From Ramlibacter sp. (GTDB lineage: Bacteria > Pseudomonadota > Gammaproteobacteria > Burkholderiales > Burkholderiaceae_C), in NCBI GenBank assembly GCA_019635435.1, contig JAHBZM010000001.1:2232001-2296000 (forward strand): 64,000 nt of DNA, written 5' to 3'. The position numbers and the translations under genes are program-made. Shown here one piece after another: positions 43,803 through 52,582 of the stretch (position 1 is the first letter of the stretch; every line of letters starts with the position of its first letter). Below the pieces are notes generated by a model. That model was not told the DNA's origin. It saw nothing but the letters and a program-made list of their open reading frames with translations, and searched no databases.

Positions 43803-44480
43803 ATGATGCCACGAACCAGTCCAGCCACTGAATTGAGCCCGACGGGGTTTGCCGTTCTGGCCATGTTCCGGCGCCAGGCGGACTCCGCCTATGGCGTCAC
43901 CCGGCAGATGAAGCTCAACCTTCACTACCTTTGGCCCAGTGCCGAAAGCCACATCTATTCCGAGGTGGCGCGGCTTGAAAAGAGCGGCCTGCTGGCTGGG
44001 CGGGATGAGGCCACCGGCAAGCGCCCGCGCCGGATCATGCAGGTCACACCGCTTGGCGAGGAAGCGTTGAAGCGCTGGCTGGCCCGGCCCGTGGCGCCCG
44101 GGTTGTCGCTGCAGTCCGAGTCCCTGCTGCGTCTGTACTTCGCCACCCTGGGCGACAAGTCGCAGCTGCTGGATGCCCTGGCCTCCCTGCAACGGGAGGC
44201 CGACACCATGCGCGAGGTGGCGGTGCGGGTGGGCGAGGCCTATCTGGCTGGCGAAGGGGTGGCGCCCGAGCAGGCCCATGTCCGCGCGCTGGTGCATGAG
44301 CTGCTGGGCGACCTGAGTGTGTTGCTGGTCGGGTGGAGCCAACGGGCGCAGGGGCTGGTGGACGCCTGGCCAGATTTGTCGCCGCAGCGCAAGCAGGCCC
44401 AGGCCATGCGGCGCTTTGCGTCAACGCAGAAGCGAATCCAGGCATCCCTGGTGGAACCCTCCGCAGGCAGCGGCGCCTGA
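43803..44480 (+). CDS. PadR family transcriptional regulator
   Basis: A 225-residue regulator with an N-terminal PadR winged helix (GFAVLAMFRRQADSAYGVTR, YSEVARLEKSGLL, RRIMQVTPLGEEAL) and a C-terminal Vir-like helical domain. PadR proteins usually repress a nearby detoxification or efflux gene. Here the divergent alpha/beta hydrolase is the obvious target. ATG codons at 43803 and 43806 are both possible starts. Confidence 0.87.
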   Translation: MMPRTSPATELSPTGFAVLAMFRRQADSAYGVTRQMKLNLHYLWPSAESHIYSEVARLEKSGLLAGRDEATGKRPRRIMQVTPLGEEALKRWLARPVAPGLSLQSESLLRLYFATLGDKSQLLDALASLQREADTMREVAVRVGEAYLAGEGVAPEQAHVRALVHELLGDLSVLLVGWSQRAQGLVDAWPDLSPQRKQAQAMRRFASTQKRIQASLVEPSAGSGA

Positions 44481-44556
44481 AACGCAGCGCGGCGGCCCGA
44501 AGCATGGACCATGGACAATACGGGCTCGTTCAATCAATTGACCGGTAGCCTCTTCA

Positions 44557-45582
44557 ATGGACCTCTCCCGCTTCCCCCGCCGCCGCTACACCCCCTTCAC
44601 CACCCCGCTGGAATTCCTGCCGAATTTCACCAAGGCCCTGGCAGCCAGCTGCCCCGGCGGCCAGGGGCCCGACATCTGGATCAAGCGCGACGACATGCTG
44701 GGCCTGTTCCCGGGCGGCAACAAGACGCGCAAGCTCGAATTCCTGGTGGCCGACGCGCTGGCCCATGGCGCCGACACGCTGGTCACCTGCGGCGCGCCGC
44801 AGTCCAACCACTGCCGCATCACGCTGGCCGCGGCGGTGAAGGAGGGGCTCAAGTGCCGCTTTGTCATTGAAGAGCGCGTGCCTCACAGTTACGACGCCAA
44901 CGCCAGTGGCAACAACTTCATGTTCCGCCTGATGGGCGTGGAAGCCATCACCGTGGTGCCCGGTGGCAGCAACATGGCGCTGGCCATGCAGCAGGTGGTG
45001 GATGACCTGGCCGTGGAGGGCCGCAAGGGCTATGTGATCCCCGGCGGCGGCTCCAACGCCATCGGTGGCCTGGGCTATGTGGCCTGCGCGCAGGAGCTGC
45101 AGCAGCAGCTGTTTGACCAGGGCGTGCAGATCGACCGGCTGGTGGTGGGCTCGGGCAGCTCGGGCACGCACGGCGGGCTGGTGGCGGGCTTTCTGGGCAA
45201 CCACATCAACATCCCCATCGTGGGCATTGGCGTGAGCCGCGACCCGGCCGACCAGGACCCGCTGGTGCTCAAGGAGGCTCAGGCCGTGGCCGACCTGCTG
45301 GGCATGAACATGACCATTCCGCGCGAGGCGGTGCTGAGCGTGGGCGGCTACTGGCAGCCCAAGTATTCCGTGCCCAACGCCGGCATGATCGAGGCGGTGC
45401 AGATGCTGGCCCGCACCGAGGGCATTCCGCTGGACCCGGTCTACACCGGCAAGATCATGGCGGGCCTGATCGGCCTGGCGCGCCAGGGCTTTTTCAAGCC
45501 CGGCGAGAAGCTGCTGTTCCTGCACACGGGCGGGTTGCCTTCGCTGCACGCCTATGAGTCGGTGGTGCTGGGCCAGGCCTGA
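44557..45582 (+). CDS. PLP-dependent D-cysteine desulfhydrase / ACC deaminase family enzyme
   Basis: A 341-residue fold-type II PLP enzyme. The PLP Lys is in PGGNKTRKLEFL. Other family motifs are CGAPQSNHCRITLAA, IPGGGSNAIGGLGYV, VGSGSSGTHGGLVAGF and the C-terminal FLHTGGLPSLHAYE. The group contains ACC deaminase, D-cysteine desulfhydrase and L-cysteate sulfo-lyase. Sequence alone does not separate them here, though the lack of a stress-operon context favours D-cysteine or cysteate breakdown. It appears to be monocistronic. Confidence 0.82.
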   Translation: MDLSRFPRRRYTPFTTPLEFLPNFTKALAASCPGGQGPDIWIKRDDMLGLFPGGNKTRKLEFLVADALAHGADTLVTCGAPQSNHCRITLAAAVKEGLKCRFVIEERVPHSYDANASGNNFMFRLMGVEAITVVPGGSNMALAMQQVVDDLAVEGRKGYVIPGGGSNAIGGLGYVACAQELQQQLFDQGVQIDRLVVGSGSSGTHGGLVAGFLGNHINIPIVGIGVSRDPADQDPLVLKEAQAVADLLGMNMTIPREAVLSVGGYWQPKYSVPNAGMIEAVQMLARTEGIPLDPVYTGKIMAGLIGLARQGFFKPGEKLLFLHTGGLPSLHAYESVVLGQA

Positions 45583-45762
45583 AGCATGAACGCTTTCGCG
45601 CTACTGCAAGGCGCGCCGCGCTGACGCGAAACTGACGCGCCGCCTGTGGCGCGGTTGGGGATTCACCCGAGGGTCTTGCCCCGCACGCGAGGCGTAGACT
45701 GGCCGGGACCCACGCGGGCGCCGAACCCCGGGGCCACGCAAGGGCATGCAAGGAGACAAGCT

Positions 45763-47685
45763 TTGCGCGCCACGAACATTGCAGACCCGGCCTATTTCCA
45801 CAAGGTCGTTGACTGCCAGTACGCCTGTCCGGCCCACACCCCCGTTCCTGAATACATCCGCCTGATCGCGCAGGGTCGCTACAGCGACGCCTACATGGTC
45901 AACTGGACCTCCAACGTGTTCCCCGGCATTCTGGGGCGCACCTGCGACCGGCCCTGCGAGCCCGCGTGCCGCAGGGGGCGCGTGGAAGAGGCCAATGCGC
46001 AGCAGCCCGAACCCGTGGCCATTTGCCGGCTCAAGCGCGTGGCCGCCGACATGAAGGACGACGTGAGCCAGCGCATGCCCAAGCCGGCCAAAGCCAGGAA
46101 TGGCAAGCGCGTGGCCTGCATCGGCGCCGGGCCCGCGTCGCTGACGGTGGCGCGCGACCTCGCACCCCTGGGCTATGAGGTGACGGTGTTTGACGGCGAG
46201 GCCAAGGCCGGCGGCTTCATCCGCACGCAGATCCCGCGCTTCCGCCTGCCGGAGTCGGTGATCGACGAAGAGACGGGCTACATCCTGGACTTGGGCGTCA
46301 CTTTCAAAAGCGGGGAGCGCATCGAATCGATGAAGGCGCTGCTGGCGCAGGGCTATGACGCGGTGTTCGTGGGCTGCGGCGCGCCGCGCGGGCGCGACCT
46401 GGACTTGCCCGGCCGCAAAGAGGCGGCGGCCAGCATCCACATTGGCATCGACTGGCTGGCTTCCGTGTCGTTTGGCCACATCACGAAGATTGGCAAGCGC
46501 GTGATCGTGCTGGGCGGCGGCAACACGGCCATGGACTGCTGCCGCTCGGCCCGGCGCCTGGGCGGCACCGACGTGAAGGTGATCGTGCGAAGCGGCTTTG
46601 ACGAGATGAAGGCCTCGCCCTGGGAGAAGGAAGACGCCCAGCACGAGGGCATTCCCATCATCAATTTCCACGTGCCCAAGGCCTTTGTGCAGCAGGACGG
46701 GAAGCTGATTGGCATGACGTTCGAGATTGTGAAGGCGGTCTACGACGATCGCGGCAAGCGCAGGCTCGAGCCCACGGGCGAGCCCGATGCCTTCTTTGAA
46801 TGCGACGAGGTGCTGGTGGCCGTGGGCCAGGAGAACGCGTTCCCCTGGATCGAGCGCGACTGCGGCATCGAGTTTGACGAATGGGGTCTGCCCACGCTGG
46901 GCCAGGAGACGCACCAGTCCACCGTGCCCCATGTGTTCTTTGGCGGCGATGCGGCCTTTGGCCCCAAGAACATCATCACGGCCGTGGCCCATGGCCATGA
47001 GGCGGCGGTGTCGATCGACCGGTTGCTGAGTGGTGAAGACGTGGGTGCGCGGCCCGACCCCATGACCAATTTGATGTCCCAGAAGATGGGCATCCACGAA
47101 TGGAGCTACGACAACGACACCTCGAACGACCTGCGCTTCAAGGTGCCCTGGACCGCCGCTGAAAAGGCGCTGGCCAGCATCAAGGTGGAGGTGGAGCTGG
47201 GCTTTGACGCGGCCACAGCCTTCAAGGAGGCGCAACGCTGCCTGAACTGCGACGTGCAGACAGTGTTCAACGCGCCCGCCTGCATCGAGTGCGACGCCTG
47301 CGTGGACATCTGCCCGATGGACTGCATCAGCTTCACCACCAATGGCGAGGAGGCCGAACTGCGCGCGCGGCTCAAGGCGCCCGCGCTCAACCTGACGCAG
47401 GACCTGTATGTGGCCGACGGCCTCAAAACCGGCCGCGTGATGGCCAAGGACGAGGATGTGTGCCTGCACTGTGGCCTGTGCGCCGAGCGCTGCCCCACGG
47501 GAGCCTGGGACATGCAGAAGTTTTTGCTGACCACGACGCAGGCCGGGCCGTGCGCGCGGGACAAGCCCGTTGGGGTCGGGGACAACTCCGTTCGGGCTGA
47601 GCTTGTCGAAGCCCTTCGACCCTTCGACGAGCTCAGGACAGGCCAGGCTCAGCCCGAACGGCAAGCAGGGAGGGCTGCAGCATGA
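45763..47685 (+). CDS. korC: FAD/Fe-S NAD(P)H oxidoreductase subunit of a 2-oxoacid oxidoreductase (KorC-like), with repeat tail
   Basis: A 640-residue protein. The N-terminal GltD-like Fe-S part contains CQYACPAHTPVPEYIRLI and TCDRPCEPACRRG. FAD and NAD(P) domains follow (CIGAGPASLTVARDL, VLGGGNTAMDCCRSARRLGG). The C-terminus has two [4Fe-4S] motifs, CIECDACVDICPMDC and CLHCGLCAERCP. It starts at TTG 45763 behind AAGGAGA. It overlaps the alpha subunit gene by 4 bases, and that gene overlaps the beta gene. This set fits the NADP-linked 2-oxoglutarate oxidoreductase known from Azoarcus. Residues about 609-634 come from a family A repeat. Confidence 0.78.
   Translation: MRATNIADPAYFHKVVDCQYACPAHTPVPEYIRLIAQGRYSDAYMVNWTSNVFPGILGRTCDRPCEPACRRGRVEEANAQQPEPVAICRLKRVAADMKDDVSQRMPKPAKARNGKRVACIGAGPASLTVARDLAPLGYEVTVFDGEAKAGGFIRTQIPRFRLPESVIDEETGYILDLGVTFKSGERIESMKALLAQGYDAVFVGCGAPRGRDLDLPGRKEAAASIHIGIDWLASVSFGHITKIGKRVIVLGGGNTAMDCCRSARRLGGTDVKVIVRSGFDEMKASPWEKEDAQHEGIPIINFHVPKAFVQQDGKLIGMTFEIVKAVYDDRGKRRLEPTGEPDAFFECDEVLVAVGQENAFPWIERDCGIEFDEWGLPTLGQETHQSTVPHVFFGGDAAFGPKNIITAVAHGHEAAVSIDRLLSGEDVGARPDPMTNLMSQKMGIHEWSYDNDTSNDLRFKVPWTAAEKALASIKVEVELGFDAATAFKEAQRCLNCDVQTVFNAPACIECDACVDICPMDCISFTTNGEEAELRARLKAPALNLTQDLYVADGLKTGRVMAKDEDVCLHCGLCAERCPTGAWDMQKFLLTTTQAGPCARDKPVGVGDNSVRAELVEALRPFDELRTGQAQPERQAGRAAA
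47588..47661. repeat. Family A repeat at the 3' end of the korC-like gene
   Basis: CCGTTCGGGCTGAGC at 47588 and the inverse CTCAGCCCGAACGG ending at 47661, with extra CTTCGAC and CTCAGGACAGG units between. It is open in the korC frame and ends 20 bases before the korA start. Confidence 0.9.
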
Positions 47686-49532
47686 AACAGATCGAAGCCA
47701 TCAACGATTTCGTCATCAAGTTTGCCAACGTCAATGGCTCGGGCTCGGCCTCGGCCAACGAGCTGTTTGCCAAGGCCATCCTGCGCATGGGCGTGCCGGT
47801 GAGCCCGCGCAACATCTTTCCCAGCAACATCCAGGGCCTGCCCACCTGGTACGAGGTGCGCGTGAGCGAGCAGGGCTGGCTGGGCCGGCGCGGCGGCATC
47901 GACATGATGGTGGCCATGAACCCCCAGACCTGGGACGCCGATGTGGCCGAGATCGAGCCCGGCGGCTACCTGTTCTACGACAGCACGCGCGCGCTGCCGC
48001 CCTCGAAGTTCCGCGACGACATCCACGTGATCGGCATGCCGCTGACCGAGATCTGCAATGCCGTCTACACCGATCCGCGCCAGCGCCAGCTGTTCAAGAA
48101 CATTGTGTATGTGGGCGCCTTGTCGGTGCTGCTGGAAATCGAGCCCGCGGTGATCGAGAAACTGTTTGGCGAGCAGTACAAGGGCAAGGAGAAGCTGCTG
48201 GCTTCCAATGTGCAGGCCCTGCACCTGGGGCGCGACTTTGCCAGCGAGCACCTCAAGGCGCCGCTGGGCATTCGCGTCAGGCGCGCCGACCGCGTGGGCG
48301 ACAGCATCTTCGTGGACGGCAACAGCGCTGCCGCGCTGGGCTGTGTGTATGGCGGCGCGACGGTCGCGGCCTGGTACCCGATCACGCCGTCGTCGTCGGT
48401 GGCCGAGGCCTTCCAGAAATACTGCGGCAAATACCGCGTTGATCCGGCCACGGGCCAGAACCACTACGCCATCGTGCAGGCCGAAGACGAGATCGCTTCC
48501 ATTGGCATGGTGGTGGGCGCGGGCTGGAACGGCGCTCGGGCTTTCACCGCCACCTCGGGCCCCGGTGTGTCGCTGATGACGGAGTTCATCGGCCTGGCCT
48601 ACTTTGCCGAGATTCCGGTCACCATCATCAACGTGCAGCGCGGCGGGCCGTCCACCGGCATGCCCACGCGCACGCAGCAGGCCGACCTGCTGGCCTGTGC
48701 TTACGCCTCGCATGGCGATACCAAGCACGTGCTGCTGTTCCCCGAGGACCCGACCGAATGCTTCGAGCATGCCGCGGCGGCGCTGGACCTGGCCGACCGG
48801 CTGCAGACACCCGTGTTCGTGATGACCGACCTGGACATCGGCATGAACCAGCGCCTGTGCGCCCCCTTTGCCTGGGACGAGGCGCGCGAGCTGGACCGCG
48901 GCAAGGTCATGACGGCGCAGGAGCTGGAGGCCGGCCGCGACTTTGGCCGCTACAAGGACGTGGACGGTGACGGCATCCCCTGGCGCACGCTGCCCGGCAC
49001 CCACCCCACCAAGGGCAGCTATTTCACGCGCGGCACCACGCGCAATGCCTATGCGCAGTATTCAGAGCGCGGGCCCGACTACATCTACAACGTGGAGCGG
49101 CTGCTGCGCAAGTTCGCCACGGCCGCCACGCTGGTGCCCCAGCCGGTGTTGCGGGCCGCCAGCTGCAAGACTCGCCTGGGCGTGATTTACTTTGGCTCCA
49201 CCAGCCCGGCCATGCATGAAGCGCTGGAGGTGCTGACCGGTCAGGGGATTCATCTGGATGCGTTGCGCCTGCGGGCCTTTCCGTTCCCGGCCAGTGTGCG
49301 CGACTTCCTGGATGCGCACGACGAGGTGTTCGTGGTCGAGCAAAACCGCGATGCCCAGATGCACAGCCTGCTGGTCAACGAGCTGGAGGTCGATCCGGCG
49401 CGGCTGGTGCGCGTGCTGCACTTTGACGGAACGCCCATCACGGCTCGCTTCATTGCCGGCGCCATCACCCAGCAGGTCCATGCCGAGGTGGTGAAGCCGC
49501 GTTCACGCAAGTCCCGGGAGAAAGTGGCATGA
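47682..49532 (+). CDS. korA: 2-oxoacid:acceptor oxidoreductase, fused gamma-alpha subunit
   Basis: A 616-residue protein. The N-terminal gamma domain (about 1-190; NGSGSASANELFAKAILRMG) is followed by the alpha pyrimidine-binding domain (AWYPITPSSSVAEAF, AEDEIASIGMVVGAGWNGA, ATSGPGVSLMTEFIGLAYF, RGGPSTGMPTRTQQADLL). This arrangement is that of KorA-type 2-oxoglutarate or related 2-oxoacid oxidoreductases, which decarboxylate a 2-oxoacid to acyl-CoA with CoA. Its ATG overlaps the previous stop (ATGA). The exact 2-oxoacid is not certain. Confidence 0.85.
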   Translation: MKQIEAINDFVIKFANVNGSGSASANELFAKAILRMGVPVSPRNIFPSNIQGLPTWYEVRVSEQGWLGRRGGIDMMVAMNPQTWDADVAEIEPGGYLFYDSTRALPPSKFRDDIHVIGMPLTEICNAVYTDPRQRQLFKNIVYVGALSVLLEIEPAVIEKLFGEQYKGKEKLLASNVQALHLGRDFASEHLKAPLGIRVRRADRVGDSIFVDGNSAAALGCVYGGATVAAWYPITPSSSVAEAFQKYCGKYRVDPATGQNHYAIVQAEDEIASIGMVVGAGWNGARAFTATSGPGVSLMTEFIGLAYFAEIPVTIINVQRGGPSTGMPTRTQQADLLACAYASHGDTKHVLLFPEDPTECFEHAAAALDLADRLQTPVFVMTDLDIGMNQRLCAPFAWDEARELDRGKVMTAQELEAGRDFGRYKDVDGDGIPWRTLPGTHPTKGSYFTRGTTRNAYAQYSERGPDYIYNVERLLRKFATAATLVPQPVLRAASCKTRLGVIYFGSTSPAMHEALEVLTGQGIHLDALRLRAFPFPASVRDFLDAHDEVFVVEQNRDAQMHSLLVNELEVDPARLVRVLHFDGTPITARFIAGAITQQVHAEVVKPRSRKSREKVA

Positions 49533-50584
49533 CCTACATCACCAAGCCGCGTTTGCACCACCCCTCGCTGGAGGCCAACAAGGTGGGCTACACGCGGCGC
49601 GACTACGAAGGCAAGATTTCCACGCTGTGCGCGGGCTGCGGGCACGACAGCATCAGCGCGGCCATCATCCAGGCCTGCTGGGAGCTGGACATCGAGCCGC
49701 ACCGCGTGGCCAAGCTCTCGGGCATTGGCTGCAGTTCCAAGACGCCCGACTATTTCCTCGGGGCTTCCCACGGCTTCAACACGGTGCACGGGCGCATGCC
49801 CAGCGTGCTGACCGGTGCCAACCTGGCCAACCGCGACCTGCTGTACCTGGGCGTCTCGGGCGATGGTGATTCAGCCTCGATCGGGCTGGGCCAGTTCGCG
49901 CATGCCATGCGCCGCGGCGTCAACATGGTCTACATCGTGGAGAACAACGGGGTCTATGGCCTGACCAAGGGCCAGTTCTCGGCCACCGCGGACCGGGGCA
50001 GCAAGAGCAAGAAGGGGGTGCTCAACTCCGACAGCGCGATCGACCTGATCGGCATGGCGCTGCAGCTGGGCGCCACCTATGTGGGGCGCGGCTTCTCGGG
50101 CGACAAGGCGCAGTTGGTGCCGCTGATCAAGGGCGCCATCCGCCACGGTGGCGCGGCCTTCATCGACGTCATCAGCCCCTGCGTGGCCTTCAACAACCAT
50201 GCGGGCAGCACCAAGAGCTACGACTACGTGCGCGAGCACAACGAAGCCGTGAGCCGCATCGATTTCATCTCCAGCCGCGACGAGTTGACCACCACCTATG
50301 CGCCCGGCGAAGTGGTGGAGGTGGAGCAGCACGACGGCATGGTGCTGCGCCTGCGCAAGCTGCACGAGGGCTACGACCCGACCCACCGCGTGGCGGCCAT
50401 GAACTTTGTGCAGGAGCGCCAGGCGCAGGGCGAGGTGGTCACGGGCCTTCTGTATGTGGAGCCCGACGCCACTGACCTGCATGCCGCGCTCAACACCAGC
50501 GCCCGGCCGCTCAATGCGCTGGGGCAGGAGGCGCTGTGTCCTGGCGTGGCCGCGCTGGACAGGCTCAACGCCAGCCTGCGCTAG
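49529..50584 (+). CDS. korB: 2-oxoacid:acceptor oxidoreductase, beta (TPP-binding) subunit
   Basis: A 351-residue subunit with the thiamine diphosphate motif GVSGDGDSASIG...ENNGVYGLT and cluster ligands in LCAGCGHDSI and IGCSSKTPDYF. It overlaps the alpha gene by 4 bases (ATGA). Together with the two upstream genes it makes a complete enzyme passing electrons from a 2-oxoacid to NAD(P) or ferredoxin. The size (about 38 kDa expected) fits KorB. Confidence 0.86.
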   Translation: MTYITKPRLHHPSLEANKVGYTRRDYEGKISTLCAGCGHDSISAAIIQACWELDIEPHRVAKLSGIGCSSKTPDYFLGASHGFNTVHGRMPSVLTGANLANRDLLYLGVSGDGDSASIGLGQFAHAMRRGVNMVYIVENNGVYGLTKGQFSATADRGSKSKKGVLNSDSAIDLIGMALQLGATYVGRGFSGDKAQLVPLIKGAIRHGGAAFIDVISPCVAFNNHAGSTKSYDYVREHNEAVSRIDFISSRDELTTTYAPGEVVEVEQHDGMVLRLRKLHEGYDPTHRVAAMNFVQERQAQGEVVTGLLYVEPDATDLHAALNTSARPLNALGQEALCPGVAALDRLNASLR

Positions 50585-50596
50585 CTGGCTGGCGAT

Positions 50597-51775
50597 TCAG
50601 TAGCGCAACTGGCCATTGCCATCGATGATGGCCAGTTCCACATAGGACGAGCCGTTGTGCGACTGCGGGCTGTAGGCCGCGACGAACCGGCCGAAGCGGA
50701 TGTCGCCCGCGGCCTCCATGCCCTTGATGAACGATTCGGTGCTCAGGTTCTTGCCCGCCCGGCGCAGCCCCTCGACCAGCAGTTTGGCATGGACGAAACC
50801 CTCAAACTGCGAGGCTGACGGCGCGGCATCCACCGCCTTGTCGGCCAGCAGCTTCTGGTATTCCATGACCACCGGAGTCGAGGTGTTCTTGAGTGACGGC
50901 ATGATCTGCGCGAGCACGATGCCCTGGGCATCCGGCCCCAGGATCTTGTTGATCACGTCGACGCTGGCCACCGAGAAGCCGTAGAAGCCCGGCTTGTTCC
51001 CCGCCTGGCGCATGGCCTTGATGAAGTTGGGTACGGTGCTGCCGGCCGTGCACAGGATCACGGCTTGCGGCGCCGCGCCGCCCATGGTGGCCGCGGCCGC
51101 CTTGAAGTCGGGCTGCTTGGGGTCGACCCTGGCCTCGACGGTGAGCTTGAGGTTTTCCTGCGCGGCGGCGGCGCGCACTTCCTCGAGCAGGGTCTTGCCG
51201 AAGATGTCGTCCTGGTAAAAGGCGCCAATGCGGGTGATGCCCGTGAGCTTGAGCTGAGTGACGATGCGCCGCGCCTCGTTGGCATAGCTGGCCCGTACGT
51301 GGAACACGTGGCGGTTGAACTGCGTGCGGAATGACGAGGCGCCCGTGACCGGGCCAAACACGATGGTCCGGCTCTCCTCCAGCAGCGGCAGGATGGCCGC
51401 GGTGTGCCCGGTGCCGGTGTTGTTGTAGATCAGGAAGACGTGGTCGTCGTGGATCAGCTTGCGGGTGTTTTCCACGGCACGCTTCACGTCAAAGCCGTCG
51501 TCCAGCGTGGTGTAGACGATCTTGCGGCCAAAGATGCCGCCTTGCTCGTTCACCGCGTCGAACACCATGCGCGAGCCCACACCGTACTCGCGGGTCTGCG
51601 CGCCCAGCGGGCCGCTGAGCACCGCCGAGGCACCAATGCGGATCTCGGTGGGGGTGACCCCCGCGTCGCCGGCGCATGCCCAGCCGGCGTGGGCGGCAAG
51701 CAGCAGGCCAAGGGCCATCCTGAGGGCGGCAAAAGGCGGGCGCAGAGCCGCCCGGGTGTGCGTGGGCAAGTCCAT
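50597..51775 (-). CDS. ABC transporter substrate-binding protein, branched-chain amino acid type (LivK-like)
   Basis: A 392-residue periplasmic protein with a signal peptide cleaved near WACAGDAG. The mature part begins VTPTEIRIGASAVLSGPLG and continues with two Rossmann-like lobes, typical of the Peripla_BP_6 group. No permease or ATPase genes are nearby, so it is an orphan receptor or a sensor-domain-like protein. It converges on korB with 12 bases between them. An inverted repeat lies upstream of its start. Confidence 0.87.
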   Translation of the reverse strand: MDLPTHTRAALRPPFAALRMALGLLLAAHAGWACAGDAGVTPTEIRIGASAVLSGPLGAQTREYGVGSRMVFDAVNEQGGIFGRKIVYTTLDDGFDVKRAVENTRKLIHDDHVFLIYNNTGTGHTAAILPLLEESRTIVFGPVTGASSFRTQFNRHVFHVRASYANEARRIVTQLKLTGITRIGAFYQDDIFGKTLLEEVRAAAAQENLKLTVEARVDPKQPDFKAAAATMGGAAPQAVILCTAGSTVPNFIKAMRQAGNKPGFYGFSVASVDVINKILGPDAQGIVLAQIMPSLKNTSTPVVMEYQKLLADKAVDAAPSASQFEGFVHAKLLVEGLRRAGKNLSTESFIKGMEAAGDIRFGRFVAAYSPQSHNGSSYVELAIIDGNGQLRY

Positions 51776-51814
51776 GAGGTGTCTCCATTCACCGCCTGGG
51801 TGGCGGCAATAAGG

Positions 51815-51831
51815 TTATCTTGAATAACCAA
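51815..51831. promoter_or_regulatory. Inverted repeat upstream of the substrate-binding protein gene
   Basis: GGTTAT-CTTGA-ATAACC is a perfect 6-5-6 inverted repeat, 40 bases before the start of the receptor gene, in an A/T-rich promoter region. It is a likely operator of an unidentified regulator. Confidence 0.45.
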
Positions 51832-51919
51832 TATAGTTCTTGTTTGTAATTAAATGGCCCGTGTTTTCCCTAGCCTGCAGGACTTGTGCAAGCGGGCGAA
51901 ACGGCTGGCGTGGCCGTCG

Positions 51920-52582
51920 TCAGGCTTCAGGCGGTGTGCGGCGGGCCCGGGCCCTGGCCAGCGCGGCTTCGATCACGCTGCGCTTGCGATCGGCCTCGGT
52001 GCCTTCGGCCCCATGGGTGTGGGCAGGCAGGTCGGCCAGGTGGGCGAGGGCCTTGGCTTCGAGTCGCTGGCGGTTCTCGTCTTCAGCCAGTTGACGCCTG
52101 GCGCTGTGGAACTCATAGCGCGTGCGGGCCTGGGCGGCGTCGGCTGCGGACCAGGCGGCCCAGCCGGTCAGTTCGCCGCTGGCGTTTTCCAGGCTGATGC
52201 AGTCCACCGGGCAGACCGGAATGCACAGTTCGCAGCCGGTGCAGTACGGCTCGATCACGGTGTGCATGAGCTTGTTGCCGCCAAGGATGGCGTCGGTCGG
52301 ACACGCATCAAGGCACAGGGTGCAGCCGATGCACCACCCCTCATCGATCACCGCAAGCGTGCGCGGCGCCTCGGTGCCGTTGGCGGGGTTCAGGGGCAGG
52401 GCAGGGTGCCCGGTCAAGGCGGCGAGGCGGGCAATGCCTTCGCTGCCACCGGGCGGGCACTGGTTGATGGCCGCCCCTTCATGGGCGATGGCGTGGGCGT
52501 AGGCCGCGCAGTCCGGGTAGCCGCAGCGCGTGCACTGGGTTTGCGGCAGCGCCGCGTTGAGGCGCTCGGCGAGCGGACTCAC
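51920..52582 (-). CDS. rnfB: RnfB/RsxB-like ferredoxin electron-transfer protein
   Basis: A 220-residue iron-sulfur protein. The N-terminal Fe-S domain has CTRCGYPDCAAYAHAI and NQCPPGG, and two [4Fe-4S] motifs follow, CIGCTLCLDACP and CTGCELCIPVCP. This is the order in RnfB, but the usual N-terminal membrane helix is absent and no other rnf genes are present. Stand-alone copies are common in Burkholderiales. The GTG start at 52582 overlaps the phaZ stop (GTGA), so it is probably co-transcribed with phaZ. Confidence 0.82.
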   Translation of the reverse strand: MSPLAERLNAALPQTQCTRCGYPDCAAYAHAIAHEGAAINQCPPGGSEGIARLAALTGHPALPLNPANGTEAPRTLAVIDEGWCIGCTLCLDACPTDAILGGNKLMHTVIEPYCTGCELCIPVCPVDCISLENASGELTGWAAWSAADAAQARTRYEFHSARRQLAEDENRQRLEAKALAHLADLPAHTHGAEGTEADRKRSVIEAALARARARRTPPEA

